Of a stretch of 64,000 nt of DNA, positions 15,162 to 23,250 are shown piece by piece (within the stretch, counting starts at the first letter, position 1; each line of letters starts with the position of its first letter). Origin of the DNA: Symbioplanes lichenis. Its GTDB lineage: Bacteria > Actinomycetota > Actinomycetes > Mycobacteriales > Micromonosporaceae. The notes under the pieces were generated by a model, which ran no database searches, had not been told where the DNA came from, and saw only the letters and a list, made by a program, of their open reading frames with translations. The stretch spans positions 491,093 through 555,092 of the forward strand of contig NZ_JAUZQD010000004.1 in assembly GCF_030709675.1 (NCBI RefSeq), read 5' to 3'. The translations under genes and the position numbers were made by a program.

Positions 15162-16327
15162 CCCGCTCGTCCGCCCCGGTCCCGTTCGCGGCGCCGACGC
15201 TCGGTGGCTCCGCCGCGCCGACGGCCGGGGACTCCGTCGCGCCGACGCTCGGTGACTTCGTCGCGCCGACGCTCGGCGTCGAGGAGGAGTACCTGCTGCT
15301 CGACCCGGACACCGGCCGCAACACCGCACTGGCGGACAAGGTCGTCGCGGGGCTGCCGGACGCCGTACGCGCCCAGAGCCGCCAGGAGTTCCGCGGCAGC
15401 ATGCTGGAGATGGTCACGCCGGTCTGCCCCGGGCTGGACGAGCTCCGCCGGGAAATCACCCTGATCCGCTCGGCGGCCGCGGAGTCGGCAGCCGCCGCCG
15501 GCGCCCTCCTCACGCCGATCGGGGCGACCCCGGTCGCCGACCCGGACCGCGACCCGCCCGACAACGCCCGCTTCCGCACGATCACGCGCCACTACGGCCC
15601 GATCGGAGCGGACGCGGCGGTGTGCGGCTGCCACGTGCACGTGGGCGTCCCGGACCGGGAGGCGGCGATCCGGGCGTGCCGCGGCCTGCGCCCCTGGCTG
15701 CCGGTGATCCAGGCGATCGCCGCGAACTCGCCGTTCTACCAGGGCACGGACACGAACCACGCCAGCTGGCGGTCGATGCAACTCCGGCGCTGGCCTCTGC
15801 TCGGCCCGACCCCGCCCTTCCGGTCCGGCGCCGACTTCGACCGGGCGGTCGCCGAGTACGCCGCCGGCGGCGCCATCCTCGACGAAACCATGATCCTCTG
15901 GTACGCCCGCCCGTCCGCCACCTGGCCGACGGTCGAGATCCGCGTGGCCGACGTGTGCCTCACCGCCGCGGACACGGTGCTCGTGGCGGGACTCGTCCGG
16001 GCCCTCGTCGTCACGATCCTCGCCTCGGACGCCGACGCGGGGGACGTACCGGATCACGCCCTGGAAGCGGCCCACGCGAGCGCCGCGCGCAACGGCCTGG
16101 ACGGCATGCTTCTGGACGCGCGCACAGGCACGGCCCGGCCGGCGTGGGACGTGGTGGACGACCTGACCGCGTACGCATCGAAGGCCCTGCACCAACTCGG
16201 CGACGACAGCACCGTCCGGGAGGAGCTGGCCCGAGTGCGCTCGGAAGGCACCGGCGCGGCCCGCCAGCGACGCATCTTCACCGCCAAGGCCGACCTCCTG
16301 ACAACCCTGCGCGAGGTCTCCGCCTGA
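15158..16327 (+). CDS. Carboxylate-amine ligase, YbdK / glutamate-cysteine ligase 2 family
   Basis: A 389-residue protein of the ATP-dependent glutamate-cysteine ligase superfamily, YbdK type. Family landmarks are present: TLGVEEEYLLLDPDTG near the start, CGCHVHVGVPDRE (metal/nucleotide site), 'AIAANSPFYQGTDTNHASWR', and WPTVEIRVADVCLTA. These enzymes join an amine to the gamma-carboxyl of glutamate, though the physiological product of the actinobacterial YbdK proteins is often unknown. It is translationally coupled to the methyltransferase. The N-terminus carries ~30 extra residues formed by three copies of a 24-bp repeat (APTLGG, APTAGD, APTLGD) that copy the native APTLGV start of the fold. 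Confidence 0.88.
   Translation: MTRSSAPVPFAAPTLGGSAAPTAGDSVAPTLGDFVAPTLGVEEEYLLLDPDTGRNTALADKVVAGLPDAVRAQSRQEFRGSMLEMVTPVCPGLDELRREITLIRSAAAESAAAAGALLTPIGATPVADPDRDPPDNARFRTITRHYGPIGADAAVCGCHVHVGVPDREAAIRACRGLRPWLPVIQAIAANSPFYQGTDTNHASWRSMQLRRWPLLGPTPPFRSGADFDRAVAEYAAGGAILDETMILWYARPSATWPTVEIRVADVCLTAADTVLVAGLVRALVVTILASDADAGDVPDHALEAAHASAARNGLDGMLLDARTGTARPAWDVVDDLTAYASKALHQLGDDSTVREELARVRSEGTGAARQRRIFTAKADLLTTLREVSA
15191..15274. repeat. 24-bp in-frame tandem repeat at the ligase N-terminus
   Basis: Units begin with GCGCCGAC at 15191, 15215, 15239 and 15263, exactly 24 bases apart. The last unit runs into the conserved GVEEEY motif, so the first three look like later duplications. Confidence 0.9.
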
Positions 16328-16389
16328 CCGATCCGCCCGGGGCCAGCCGGTGACGTCGCCGGTTGGAGCCCCGTGGTACTGCTCAGGAG

Positions 16390-17205
16390 GTGCGCATTGC
16401 CCGCCTCGCACGGCACCCCCACCCCCGCCGCAACGTCACCCTGACCCTCGGCGCCGTCGCCGCCGTCCAGATGATCGCCGTCGTGACCCTGGACAGCGCC
16501 ACCCGCCCCGGCTACGACCCCTGGCGCAACTGGGTCAGCCAGCTGGCCCTGGGCCCCCAAGCCTGGCACGGCACCCTCAACGTCGCCCTGTGCAGCCTGT
16601 GGCTGGCCCTCTACGCCCTGGCACTGCGCCGCCACACCCAGCCCTCAGCCCCCACCGCCGGCACCCCTGCAGCCGGCGCGAAGCCCCCCGCTACCCACTC
16701 ACCCCACAGCCCCGCCGACCAACCTGATCGCCGGCTGGGGCTGGACCGACGGCCTGCAACCCGCCCCGGCCGCTCGCCCAGCCGGGCCGCCCCCTGGGTC
16801 CTGGCCTGCGCCGCCGGTCTCGCCCTGACCGCAGCCCTCCCGACCGACCCCGGCCTCGGCTTCCCACCCGGCACCCCGCCGGCGACCACCCTCGTCGGCC
16901 AACTCCACCAGGCCGCCGGCATCCTGGTCTTCCTCACCGGCTTGCAAGCCACCCTCAAGCTCGGCCCACGCCGCTACGCCCGCATCGTCGCCACCGTGAT
17001 GACCCTCGCCTTCGCCGCCGCAACGATCCTCGTCCTGCTCGACGCCTATGGCATCTGGCCGGACACCCCCAGCGGACTCCTGGAACGCATCGCCCTCTTC
17101 ACCGGCCTGACCTGGACCGGAGCCGCCGGCCTCACAGTCAGGCGCCGCCGAACCACCGCCCTCCCGCCAAGCCGGCCCACCGCCCCCGACCTCCCAGCAA
17201 GCTGA
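16390..17205 (+). CDS. DUF998-type integral membrane protein
   Basis: A membrane protein with six likely helices: VTLTLGAVAAVQMIAVVTL, LNVALCSLWLALYALAL, APWVLACAAGLALTAAL, 'VGQLHQAAGILVFLTGLQATL', VATVMTLAFAAATILVLL and RIALFTGLTWTGAAGLTV. The 'GYDPWRNWVSQLALG' after helix 1 and 'LPTDPG...T.VGQLHQAAG' before the fourth are the DUF998 signatures. Its role is unknown. The start is uncertain: GTG 16390 is given, TTG 16363 is possible, and AGGAGG at 16385-16390 is best placed for an ATT at 16396. A Pro/Arg-rich loop of ~60 residues after the second helix is unlike the family. The gene follows the ligase by about 60 bases. Confidence 0.72.
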   Translation: MRIARLARHPHPRRNVTLTLGAVAAVQMIAVVTLDSATRPGYDPWRNWVSQLALGPQAWHGTLNVALCSLWLALYALALRRHTQPSAPTAGTPAAGAKPPATHSPHSPADQPDRRLGLDRRPATRPGRSPSRAAPWVLACAAGLALTAALPTDPGLGFPPGTPPATTLVGQLHQAAGILVFLTGLQATLKLGPRRYARIVATVMTLAFAAATILVLLDAYGIWPDTPSGLLERIALFTGLTWTGAAGLTVRRRRTTALPPSRPTAPDLPAS

Positions 17206-17290
17206 CGCAGGACCGCCAGCCCGCGACAAGCCGAAGCCCGGCCGCCACCTCCCGGCAAGACGGCGCAACGCCACCGGCCTCACGGCGACG

Positions 17291-17370
17291 CGGGGCATCA
17301 GCGCCGGATCACAGCAACCCGGGGCATCAGCGCCGGCTCACAGCGGCCCGGCGCAGCACCGCCGATCTCA
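17291..17370. repeat. 29-bp imperfect tandem repeat between convergent genes
   Basis: CGGGGCATCAGCGCCGG occurs at 17291 and 17320, and a degraded third copy starts at 17349 and runs into the 3' end of the MFS gene. It lies between the convergent DUF998 and MFS genes. Confidence 0.8.
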
Positions 17371-18609
17371 TGGCAGAGCGGGAACCATCGGCGCCTCCTC
17401 CGCGGGGATGGTCGTCCCGCGACGGTCGAGGGTGAAGCTGACGACGGCCAGCCCGAAGCCGATCACGCCCAGGACGACGCCGACCCAGGCCGGAGCCCGG
17501 TAGCCGAGCCCGTGGGCGATCACCGCGCCGCCGAGGGCCGCGCCGAGGCTGTTGGAGATGTTCATGGCGGACTGGTTGACCGCGGCGCCCATCAGCTGCG
17601 CGCCGGGGGCCACGGAGATGAGCCGGCCCTGCAGCGCCGGGGCCAGGAAGAGACACGTGGCGCCGATGAGGAAGGCGGCGACGAACAGACCGGCCGTGTT
17701 GCCGGCGACGAGGGCGAAGAGCGCGTTGCTCGCGATCATGGCCGGGAAGCCCACGAGCATGGCGCGGCGCAGGTTGCGGTCGGCCAGCCAGCCGCCGAGC
17801 GCGTTGCCCACGGTCATGCCCAGGCCCACGGCGACCAGCACCCAGGGCACGGTGCCCGCGGAGAGGCCCGCCACGTCGGTCGTCACGGGCGCGATGTAGC
17901 TGTCGATGGCGAAGAAGCCCGCGAAGCCGATGGCGGCGGTCGAGGCCACCAGCCAGACCTGGGGACGGCGCAGCGCGCGGAGCTCAGCGGCCGGCGACCC
18001 GCCCTCGGCGGCCCTCACCTCGGGCACGGTGAGGGCGACGGCGAGCAGGGTGAGCAGGAACACCCCGGCGACGGTCAGATAGGCGACGCGCCAGTCGGTC
18101 GCCTGGCCGAGCTTGGTGATCAGCGGCACACCCACGAGGTTGGCCACGGTCAGGCCGCCCAGCACGGCCGCGAAGCCGCGGGCCTCGTTGCCCGGGCCCA
18201 TGAGGGTGGCCGCGAGCAGGCCGGCCGCGCCGAAATAGGCGCCGTGCGGCAGGGCGGCGACGAACCGGGCGGCGAGCACCAGCTCGAACGTGGGCGCCAG
18301 GGCCGAGGCCACGGTGCCCGCCACGAAGAGCACGAGCAGGCCGATGACGAGCTTCTTGCGGGCCACGCGGGCGGTCAGGGCGGCGATCGTCGGCGCGCCG
18401 ACCACCACGCCCAGCGCGTAGGCCGTGATCATCCAGCCGGCGTGGGCGACCGCGTCGGAGGAGGATCGGGCGTATTCGGCGCCGAGCAGACCCCGGGCGA
18501 TCTCGGGCAGCAGGCCCATGGCGACGAACTCGGTCAGGCCGACCGCGACGCCGCCGAGGGCGAGTGCGAGCAGAGCCGTCCAGCGACGGCGAGGGGTCAA
18601 TGGGTCCAC
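17368..18609 (-). CDS. Major facilitator superfamily exporter (DHA1, AraJ-like)
   Basis: A 413-residue transporter with twelve predicted helices. The first helix region carries GVAVGLTEFVAMGLLPEIARG, the DHA1/AraJ start motif. The loop 2-3 motif appears as APTIAALTARVARKKLVIGLL, and motif C-like 'AALPHGAYFGAAGLLAATLMG' is present. It is a proton-driven exporter of drugs or metabolites; the substrate is unknown. GTG 18609 is preferred because ACTTTA (TAAAGT on the coding strand) at 18617-18622 gives a -10 box seven bases upstream, implying a leaderless mRNA. It is divergent from the ROK regulator at 18656, and a near-palindrome between them would act on both promoters. Confidence 0.9.
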   Translation of the reverse strand: MDPLTPRRRWTALLALALGGVAVGLTEFVAMGLLPEIARGLLGAEYARSSSDAVAHAGWMITAYALGVVVGAPTIAALTARVARKKLVIGLLVLFVAGTVASALAPTFELVLAARFVAALPHGAYFGAAGLLAATLMGPGNEARGFAAVLGGLTVANLVGVPLITKLGQATDWRVAYLTVAGVFLLTLLAVALTVPEVRAAEGGSPAAELRALRRPQVWLVASTAAIGFAGFFAIDSYIAPVTTDVAGLSAGTVPWVLVAVGLGMTVGNALGGWLADRNLRRAMLVGFPAMIASNALFALVAGNTAGLFVAAFLIGATCLFLAPALQGRLISVAPGAQLMGAAVNQSAMNISNSLGAALGGAVIAHGLGYRAPAWVGVVLGVIGFGLAVVSFTLDRRGTTIPAEEAPMVPALP

Positions 18610-18616
18610 GCCGACG

Positions 18617-18649
18617 ACTTTAGCAACGGCGTTGCGCAAGGGGTATTGT
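18617..18649. promoter_or_regulatory. Divergent leaderless promoters with shared operator
   Basis: The minus-strand -10 TAAAGT (18622-18617) serves the MFS gene and the plus-strand -10 TATTGT (18644-18649) serves the ROK gene, each 6-7 bases from its start codon. Between them GCAAC-GGC-GTTGC (18623-18635) is an inverted repeat abutting both boxes, well placed for repression by the ROK protein. Confidence 0.55.
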
Positions 18650-18655
18650 GATCCC

Positions 18656-19750
18656 ATGCACCGCACCGCCGCGGACCTCACGTTCCTGAAGGGCTACAAC
18701 GACGCCCTGGTCATGACCCTTGCCCGCACCCTGCGCACCTTCGAGCGCACGACCGTGTCCGAGGCCACCGGACTCACCCTCCAGGCCGTCTCCAAGATCC
18801 TCACCCGGCTCATGGACGAGGGCGTCGTCGCCCCCGCGGGCGTGCGCCGGCCGGCCATCGGGGCCCCGGCGGGCGTCTACGAGCTGGTGGCGGGGAGTCG
18901 CTGTGCGCTGGGCGCGCACGTCTCCCGGCGTACGCTGCGGATGGTCCTGACCGACCTGGCCGGCACCGTGCTGTGGTCCACGGTGACGCCGCTGCCGCCC
19001 GATTTCACGCCCGGTCAGCTGGTCGACACGATGGCCGGACTGATCGACGAGGCCGGGCGCGCGCATGATCTGTCCGGGCGGCTGACGGGCGTCGGGATCG
19101 GCATGATCGGCCCGCTCGACCACGCCGCGGGCACGGTCCGGGGCGCGCACCGGCTGCGCCACTGGCACGACGTGCCGCTGGTGGAGTTCGCGACCGAGGC
19201 CCTGGGGCTGCCGGTGCACGTCGACAAGGACGTCACGGCGGGCGTCACCGCGGAGGGCTGGCGGCGCGGCGCGGCGTTCCGTGACGCGGCGCTGATCATG
19301 GTCGAGGCGGGCGTGGGGGCCGGCCTCTGGCTCAACGGCGCGGCCCATCGCGGCGCCCACACCAACGCCGGCGAGTTCGGTCACACGGTCGTCGAGCTGA
19401 ACGGTCCCGCGTGCGTGTGCGGGCGCCGGGGCTGCCTGGAGGCCGTGCACGACCGGGCGGTCGAGCGCGGCGACCTCGAGACAGCCGCCCGGGTGCTGGC
19501 CGTCGGCGTGGTCAACCTGCTCCAGACCCTCGACCTGTCCCACGTCGTCCTCGCCGGCGCCGACCTGCTCGCCCACGGTGACGTCTATCGGCAGGCCGTC
19601 GAGCAGGCCCTGCGCACCGAGGTCCCCCGCGCCGACTGGCTGACCGTCGACCTGTCCCTCACCAGCCTGGGCGAGGACGTCATCGCCGCCGGCGCCGCGA
19701 TGCAGGTCCTCGACGACAGATACGGCATCCCCGGCCTGGCGCCGCTCTGA
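18656..19750 (+). CDS. ROK-family transcriptional regulator
   Basis: A 364-residue protein. An N-terminal winged helix (about 10-70: ALVMTLARTLRTFERTTVSE..LTLQAVSKILTRLMDEGVV) is followed by a sugar-kinase-like ROK domain. The zinc-binding ROK signature is recognisable as HTNAGEFGHTVV and ACVCGRRGCLEAV. The HVDKDVTAGVTAE stretch corresponds to the kinase 'N(D)..A...E' segment, with Asn changed, which suggests sugar sensing without kinase activity. ROK repressors respond to sugars or sugar phosphates. The ATG 18656 follows the TATTGT box by six bases. The divergent MFS exporter is the obvious target. Confidence 0.9.
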   Translation: MHRTAADLTFLKGYNDALVMTLARTLRTFERTTVSEATGLTLQAVSKILTRLMDEGVVAPAGVRRPAIGAPAGVYELVAGSRCALGAHVSRRTLRMVLTDLAGTVLWSTVTPLPPDFTPGQLVDTMAGLIDEAGRAHDLSGRLTGVGIGMIGPLDHAAGTVRGAHRLRHWHDVPLVEFATEALGLPVHVDKDVTAGVTAEGWRRGAAFRDAALIMVEAGVGAGLWLNGAAHRGAHTNAGEFGHTVVELNGPACVCGRRGCLEAVHDRAVERGDLETAARVLAVGVVNLLQTLDLSHVVLAGADLLAHGDVYRQAVEQALRTEVPRADWLTVDLSLTSLGEDVIAAGAAMQVLDDRYGIPGLAPL

Positions 19751-20065
19751 CCACCGCACCCACGCAACGCGTCGCCGGCCGACCAGCGTGCCGCCAAGCC
19801 CCGCGCACCACGCTCGCGACGCCGCACCAGAGGTCGATACGCCACTTCCTGCAGCCCACGCGCACGCACGAGCCATACGGCACAAGTCACTTCCTGCGCC
19901 GCGAGCCCCGTCGTCTGCCTCACACAGCGTCGCCGGCACGCCACGTCCGCCGCACTCACGCAGATGGTGCGCTGTCGTTGCGACGACAGGCTGCCGGGCG
20001 TACCGGGAAAGGAGCCGGCGCACGACGGCCGGGCGCCGCGACGACCGGCCGTTGGCCGGCAGGTG
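19751..20065. other. Gene-free stretch between convergent genes
   Basis: No gene, hairpin terminator or promoter is convincing here. CACTTCCTGC occurs twice (19843 and 19888), perhaps the remains of a decayed 45-bp repeat. Confidence 0.6.
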
Positions 20066-20632
20066 TCAGGCGGCGTTCCAGGTGTCGATCGCGGGGTTGC
20101 CGTGCTCGAAGCCGAGCGTCGACACCGTCGCCGTGTCGAGGCGCAGGAGGCCGCCTCCACTGGCGGGCAGGCCGATCCAGCGCGCCCCGGCCACCCTCAG
20201 CGAGTGCCCGTGCGCGATCAGCGCCACGTCACCCTGCTCGAGGAAGGTGCGCGCGTGCGCGAGCACCCGGTCCAGCCGCGCCGCGACCTCGTCGGGAGTC
20301 TCGCCGCCCGGGGCACCGTCGCGCCACAGCGACCAGCCGGGGCGGGTCTCGTGGATGGTCTTGGTGGTGATGCCTTCGTACTCGCCGTAGTTCCACTCGG
20401 CGAGGTCCTCGGTCGTCTCGGTGACGGTGAGGCCGGCCAGCTCGGCGGTGCGCAGCGCCCGTTTGCGCGGGCTGGAGATCACCGCGGCGAAGCTGCGCCC
20501 CCGCAGCCGCTCCCCCGCCAGCCGGGCCTGCTGCTCACCGGTCTCGGTCAGCTCCAGCTCCGTGTACGACGTGTGCCGCCCGTTGGCGCTCCACTCGGTC
20601 TGCCCGTGCCGGATGAGCACGATCTCGCCCAT
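20066..20632 (-). CDS. Histidine phosphatase family protein (phosphoglycerate mutase-like)
   Basis: A 188-residue enzyme. The phosphohistidine motif is LIRHGQTEWSANGRHTS (Arg8, His9, Gly10), and the second catalytic His is in VALIAHGHSLRV. 'SSPRKRALRTAEL' and 'LAEWNYGEYEG' complete the branch-1 histidine phosphatase pattern. These are cofactor-independent phosphomonoesterases with varied small substrates; the specific one cannot be inferred. ATG 20632 lies behind GGGGAA. The FMN reductase gene is upstream on the same strand with a 75-base gap. Confidence 0.9.
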   Translation of the reverse strand: MGEIVLIRHGQTEWSANGRHTSYTELELTETGEQQARLAGERLRGRSFAAVISSPRKRALRTAELAGLTVTETTEDLAEWNYGEYEGITTKTIHETRPGWSLWRDGAPGGETPDEVAARLDRVLAHARTFLEQGDVALIAHGHSLRVAGARWIGLPASGGGLLRLDTATVSTLGFEHGNPAIDTWNAA

Positions 20633-20707
20633 GATGTTCCCCTTCGAAAGCGCGCCTCAGTCAAATGTGTACCCCGCCGGCGGCCTCGCCACCGCCCGAG
20701 CCGGAAT

Positions 20708-21319
20708 TCAGGCCCCGCGGGCGAGCATCTCCTCGAACGACGCGGTCAGCGCGAACGGATCGGCCACCGTCACCGGCTCGCGCCGCGACAGCTCCCGGGC
20801 CAGCTCCCCGCCGGCCCGCTCGACGCGTCCGTGCAGCGCGTCCTCGTCGCCGCCCCAGTCCTCGGAGGCCGCGAAGACGGACGTGGGCATCGTCACCGCC
20901 CTCAGGTACGCGAACATGGGCCGCAGCGCGTGCTCCAGCGCCAGCGAGTGCCGCGCGGTGCCTCCGGTCGCCGCGATCAGCACCGGCTTGTCGACCAGGG
21001 CGTCCTTGTCCAGGACATCGAAGAACGACTTGAAGAGCCCACTGTACGAAGCATTGAACACGGGCGTGACAGCGATCAGCCCGTCCGCGGCCTCCACCTC
21101 GTCGAGCACCGCCTTGAGCGAAGCGGGCGGGAATCCGGTGAGCATGTGGTTCATGAGATCGTGCGCCACGTCCCGCAGCTCCACGTTCCTGATCGTGACG
21201 TTGACGCCCTGATCACCGGCCTGCGCAGCCACCGCCGCGGCCAACCGGTCCGCCAGCAGCCGCGTCGACGAGGGCTGACTCAACCCGGCCGACACAACGA
21301 CAACAGTGCGTTCCTTCAT
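20708..21319 (-). CDS. NADPH-dependent FMN reductase (CE1759-type)
   Basis: A 203-residue flavodoxin-like protein. The first strand and phosphate loop read VVVVSAGLSQPSSTRLLADRL (SxGxSxxSSTR), the family's FMN-phosphate site. AADGLIAVTPVFNASYSGLFKSFFDVLD matches the flavin isoalloxazine loop of NADPH-dependent FMN reductases, and 'KPVLIAATGGTARHSLALEHALRPMFAYL' is the dimer region. The ATG at 21319 is chosen for the GGAGG eight bases upstream. Such enzymes supply reduced FMN to monooxygenases; no obvious partner is adjacent. The upstream region is AT-rich, with TTGACT on the minus strand as a possible -35. Confidence 0.88.
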   Translation of the reverse strand: MKERTVVVVSAGLSQPSSTRLLADRLAAAVAAQAGDQGVNVTIRNVELRDVAHDLMNHMLTGFPPASLKAVLDEVEAADGLIAVTPVFNASYSGLFKSFFDVLDKDALVDKPVLIAATGGTARHSLALEHALRPMFAYLRAVTMPTSVFAASEDWGGDEDALHGRVERAGGELARELSRREPVTVADPFALTASFEEMLARGA

Positions 21320-21408
21320 GATCCCGACCTCCAGGCTCGGCCCGTTCCGTACGGCCCTCACAACATCATTGCCTGAACAAATATTTCACAGTCAAAGACC
21401 GACCGGAA

Positions 21409-21834
21409 GTGCGTCCCGCACCACACCTGAGCGTCCCCTTGCGTCCGGCCGGGCAGCGCCGAGCCATAGCCGAGCGCGGGGTCCGGATCCGCCGGCTGTT
21501 CCTGCTGGACGAGGACACCCAGGCGGACGAGTCACTGCTGAGTTCCGTGCTCGCTCCCCATCGGGCGATCGGCGCGGAGATCCGGGTGCTGCAACCGGCC
21601 AAGCTGGACTTCCCGCTCCCCACGGACACGGTCGACTTCATCCTCTTCGACGGGAGCCTCAGCCACGAGTTGCGGTCCGCCCCGCTGGTGGAAGCGGAAG
21701 CACGTCCGGCCATCGCGAGCGTGACCCTGGTCCCGGACTGGCGAGTGGCGGATCGCCGCAGACGGTTCGATCAGATGTGGCAGGCTGCCGAAGCGCCGGA
21801 GCAGCACGATGCGAGAGGCGCCGGCGAGCCGTGA
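21409..21834 (+). CDS. Small protein carrying the C-terminal domain of the SCO252x-cluster membrane protein
   Basis: A 141-residue product from GTG 21409. No ribosome site is visible, and the frame stays open back to 21322 without an ATG, GTG or TTG, so the true start is unclear. The protein RRLFLLDED...GAEIRVL...DFILFDGSL..EL...LV.DWRVADRRRRFDQMWQAA lines up along its length with residues ~210-310 of the membrane protein at 26943-27905 (RRIFVLD..GIEVRLL..DLIVFDDTLAYE..LVLTGQRVQRRVKLFRELWEVA). The N-terminal half of that domain is absent here. It may be a single-domain accessory part or a truncated copy. Its position ahead of the SCO2525-like gene supports a link. The pattern resembles PLD-like sensor domains, but no HxK catalytic motif is present. 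Confidence 0.5.
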   Translation: MRPAPHLSVPLRPAGQRRAIAERGVRIRRLFLLDEDTQADESLLSSVLAPHRAIGAEIRVLQPAKLDFPLPTDTVDFILFDGSLSHELRSAPLVEAEARPAIASVTLVPDWRVADRRRRFDQMWQAAEAPEQHDARGAGEP

Positions 21835-22131
21835 CATCCTTCGTTCGGGTCATCACCATTTCGGGGGGACAGCCTTCCAGGTGATCCGCATGAGCCATGC
21901 GAACCGTTGATCATCGACCGGCAGGCGCGTTCGCGGCACCGGCGGGCGGGCGTGCCCGCTTGACCACTCGAACCATCCTTGACCCCGGCGATTACTGTGG
22001 CCGGAGCGCCGTCACCAGCATCAGGGCGACCGGCGCACGGAAACGCTCATCGACCGTGATGGATCACATCCTTCGCCCGCCGCGGGCCCCTCACCTCGGC
22101 CGAACCCCGCGACGCGCTCTGACCAGCAGAC

Positions 22132-22160
22132 TTGACCACCCAAAACCGGCGCCCTATCGT
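22132..22160 (+). promoter_or_regulatory. Putative promoter of the SCO252x operon
   Basis: TTGACC (22132-22137) and TATCGT (22155-22160) are separated by 17 bases, close to the housekeeping consensus. Transcription would give a leader of about 210 bases before the methyltransferase start. Confidence 0.5.
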
Positions 22161-22271
22161 CTGCCCCCAAAGCCCGCCATGGTTGCGTCCCTCAGGGGAT
22201 TCGCCACAACGGGCTAGTGCCATTTGCTGTAATGGAACTGGACCAGTGAGACGCGTCGACGTTGGGTGGTC

Positions 22272-22291
22272 GCAACATGTGAAAATGTTGC
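22272..22291. promoter_or_regulatory. Inverted repeat GCAACAT-N6-ATGTTGC, putative operator
   Basis: Two perfect 7-base arms separated by GTGAAA lie 86 bases before the SCO2525-like start, downstream of the predicted promoter. A dimeric regulator site or an RNA hairpin in the leader would both fit. Confidence 0.5.
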
Positions 22292-22376
22292 ACTCAGCGT
22301 GATGGGTGCCGAGGGCCTACTCTGGGCTGAGGGCGACCTGTCTGCGCCGACGCGCCCGGAGCGCCGGAGGATATCC

Positions 22377-23207
22377 GTGGCGAAGCCTGCAGAGAGATCG
22401 CCGTCCGTGACCGTCACGACGACGTCATGGACGGAGCAGGCGCGCGCCGGCCATGCGGACACCTGGAAGATGATCGGCAATCTCGACGTCGACTGGGACG
22501 AGTTCGACTCCGAGGCCTACTTCGATCACAACTACGGCATGCTCCGGCCGGACGATCGCCAGATCATCGGCATCGTCACCTCGTTCTTCGACGACTGCCG
22601 GCGGCGCTATCCGGACACCTGGCTGCGCCATGCCATCGACGTCGGCGCCGGTGCGAATCTCTATCCCGCGCTCGCCATGCTGCCCTTCACCTCGGAGATC
22701 ACGCTCTTCGAACGGGCGTCGTCCAACTGCTCCTGGCTCGACCAGCAGCTGAGGAAGCCGAACGACTCGTGGTGGCAGTTCTGGTCGGAGATGGCGCTCG
22801 ACCGCGACGCGTACGGAAAGATCAATGATCCGCTCGACCTGCTGTCGCGGCGCGCGCACGTGACCAAGGGAAACCTGTTCCGCCTCGAGCCGGGCCGTTA
22901 CGACATGGGCACGATGTTCTTCGTCGCGGAGTCGATCACCACCCGGGAGGATGAGTTCCAGCGGGCCGTCGGCAAGTTCGTGGGCTCGCTGCGCAGGCAC
23001 GCCCCGTTCGCCGCCGCCTTCATGAAGAATTCCTCGGGCTACCGGGTCGGCAACGTCAACTTTCCCGCGTGCTCCGTCGAGGAGGATGACATCGTCCGGG
23101 CCCTCGCGGGGGTTGCGCGGGATGTCACAATCACCACTGTCGACAGCAAGGACCTGCGCGACGGTTACGGCGGCATGATCGTCGCGACCGGACGCAAGAT
23201 GGTGTAG
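22377..23207 (+). CDS. SCO2525-family SAM-dependent methyltransferase
   Basis: A 276-residue protein. GTG 22377 is chosen because GGAGG precedes it by six bases. After a short tail come WDEFDSEAYFDHNYGMLRPDD and the SAM-binding motif HAIDVGAGANLYPALAMLPF (about residues 86-105). 'EITLFERASSNCSWL' forms the second strand with an acidic end, and a central 'YDMGTMFFVAESITTREDEF' follows. The pattern is that of NNMT/PNMT/TEMT-like small-molecule methyltransferases and of the family named after S. coelicolor SCO2525. The substrate is unknown. It is the first gene of the four-gene plus-strand run with SCO2524-, SCO2523- and SCO2522-like genes. The family assignment is from memory of the sequence pattern and gene order. 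Confidence 0.82.
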   Translation: MAKPAERSPSVTVTTTSWTEQARAGHADTWKMIGNLDVDWDEFDSEAYFDHNYGMLRPDDRQIIGIVTSFFDDCRRRYPDTWLRHAIDVGAGANLYPALAMLPFTSEITLFERASSNCSWLDQQLRKPNDSWWQFWSEMALDRDAYGKINDPLDLLSRRAHVTKGNLFRLEPGRYDMGTMFFVAESITTREDEFQRAVGKFVGSLRRHAPFAAAFMKNSSGYRVGNVNFPACSVEEDDIVRALAGVARDVTITTVDSKDLRDGYGGMIVATGRKMV

Positions 23208-23250
23208 CGAACCGGCGAGGCCCGACCGACGGGTAGGTGACGGCAACCCG

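Larger units (their letters stand above)
21835..22376. other. Long upstream region of the SCO252x cluster
   Basis: No long gene is supported in these 542 bases. They hold a good promoter (22132-22160), a 12-codon reading frame (22179-22217, MVASLRGFATTG) that could be a leader peptide or chance, and a 7-bp inverted repeat at 22272-22291. Base composition is slightly less GC-rich than the genes. The 21835-22130 part shows only scattered TTGACC words without a matching -10. Confidence 0.6.

Noticed and set aside
21374..21388. TGAACAAATATTTCA as an operator of the FMN reductase gene
   Set aside because: Only the outer TGAA/TTCA arms pair, which is weak, although the AT-rich tract is probably part of the promoter.
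22179..22217. 12-codon frame as a regulatory leader peptide
   Set aside because: There is no clear ribosome site and no run of one amino acid typical of attenuators, so it is mentioned only as a possibility in the leader.
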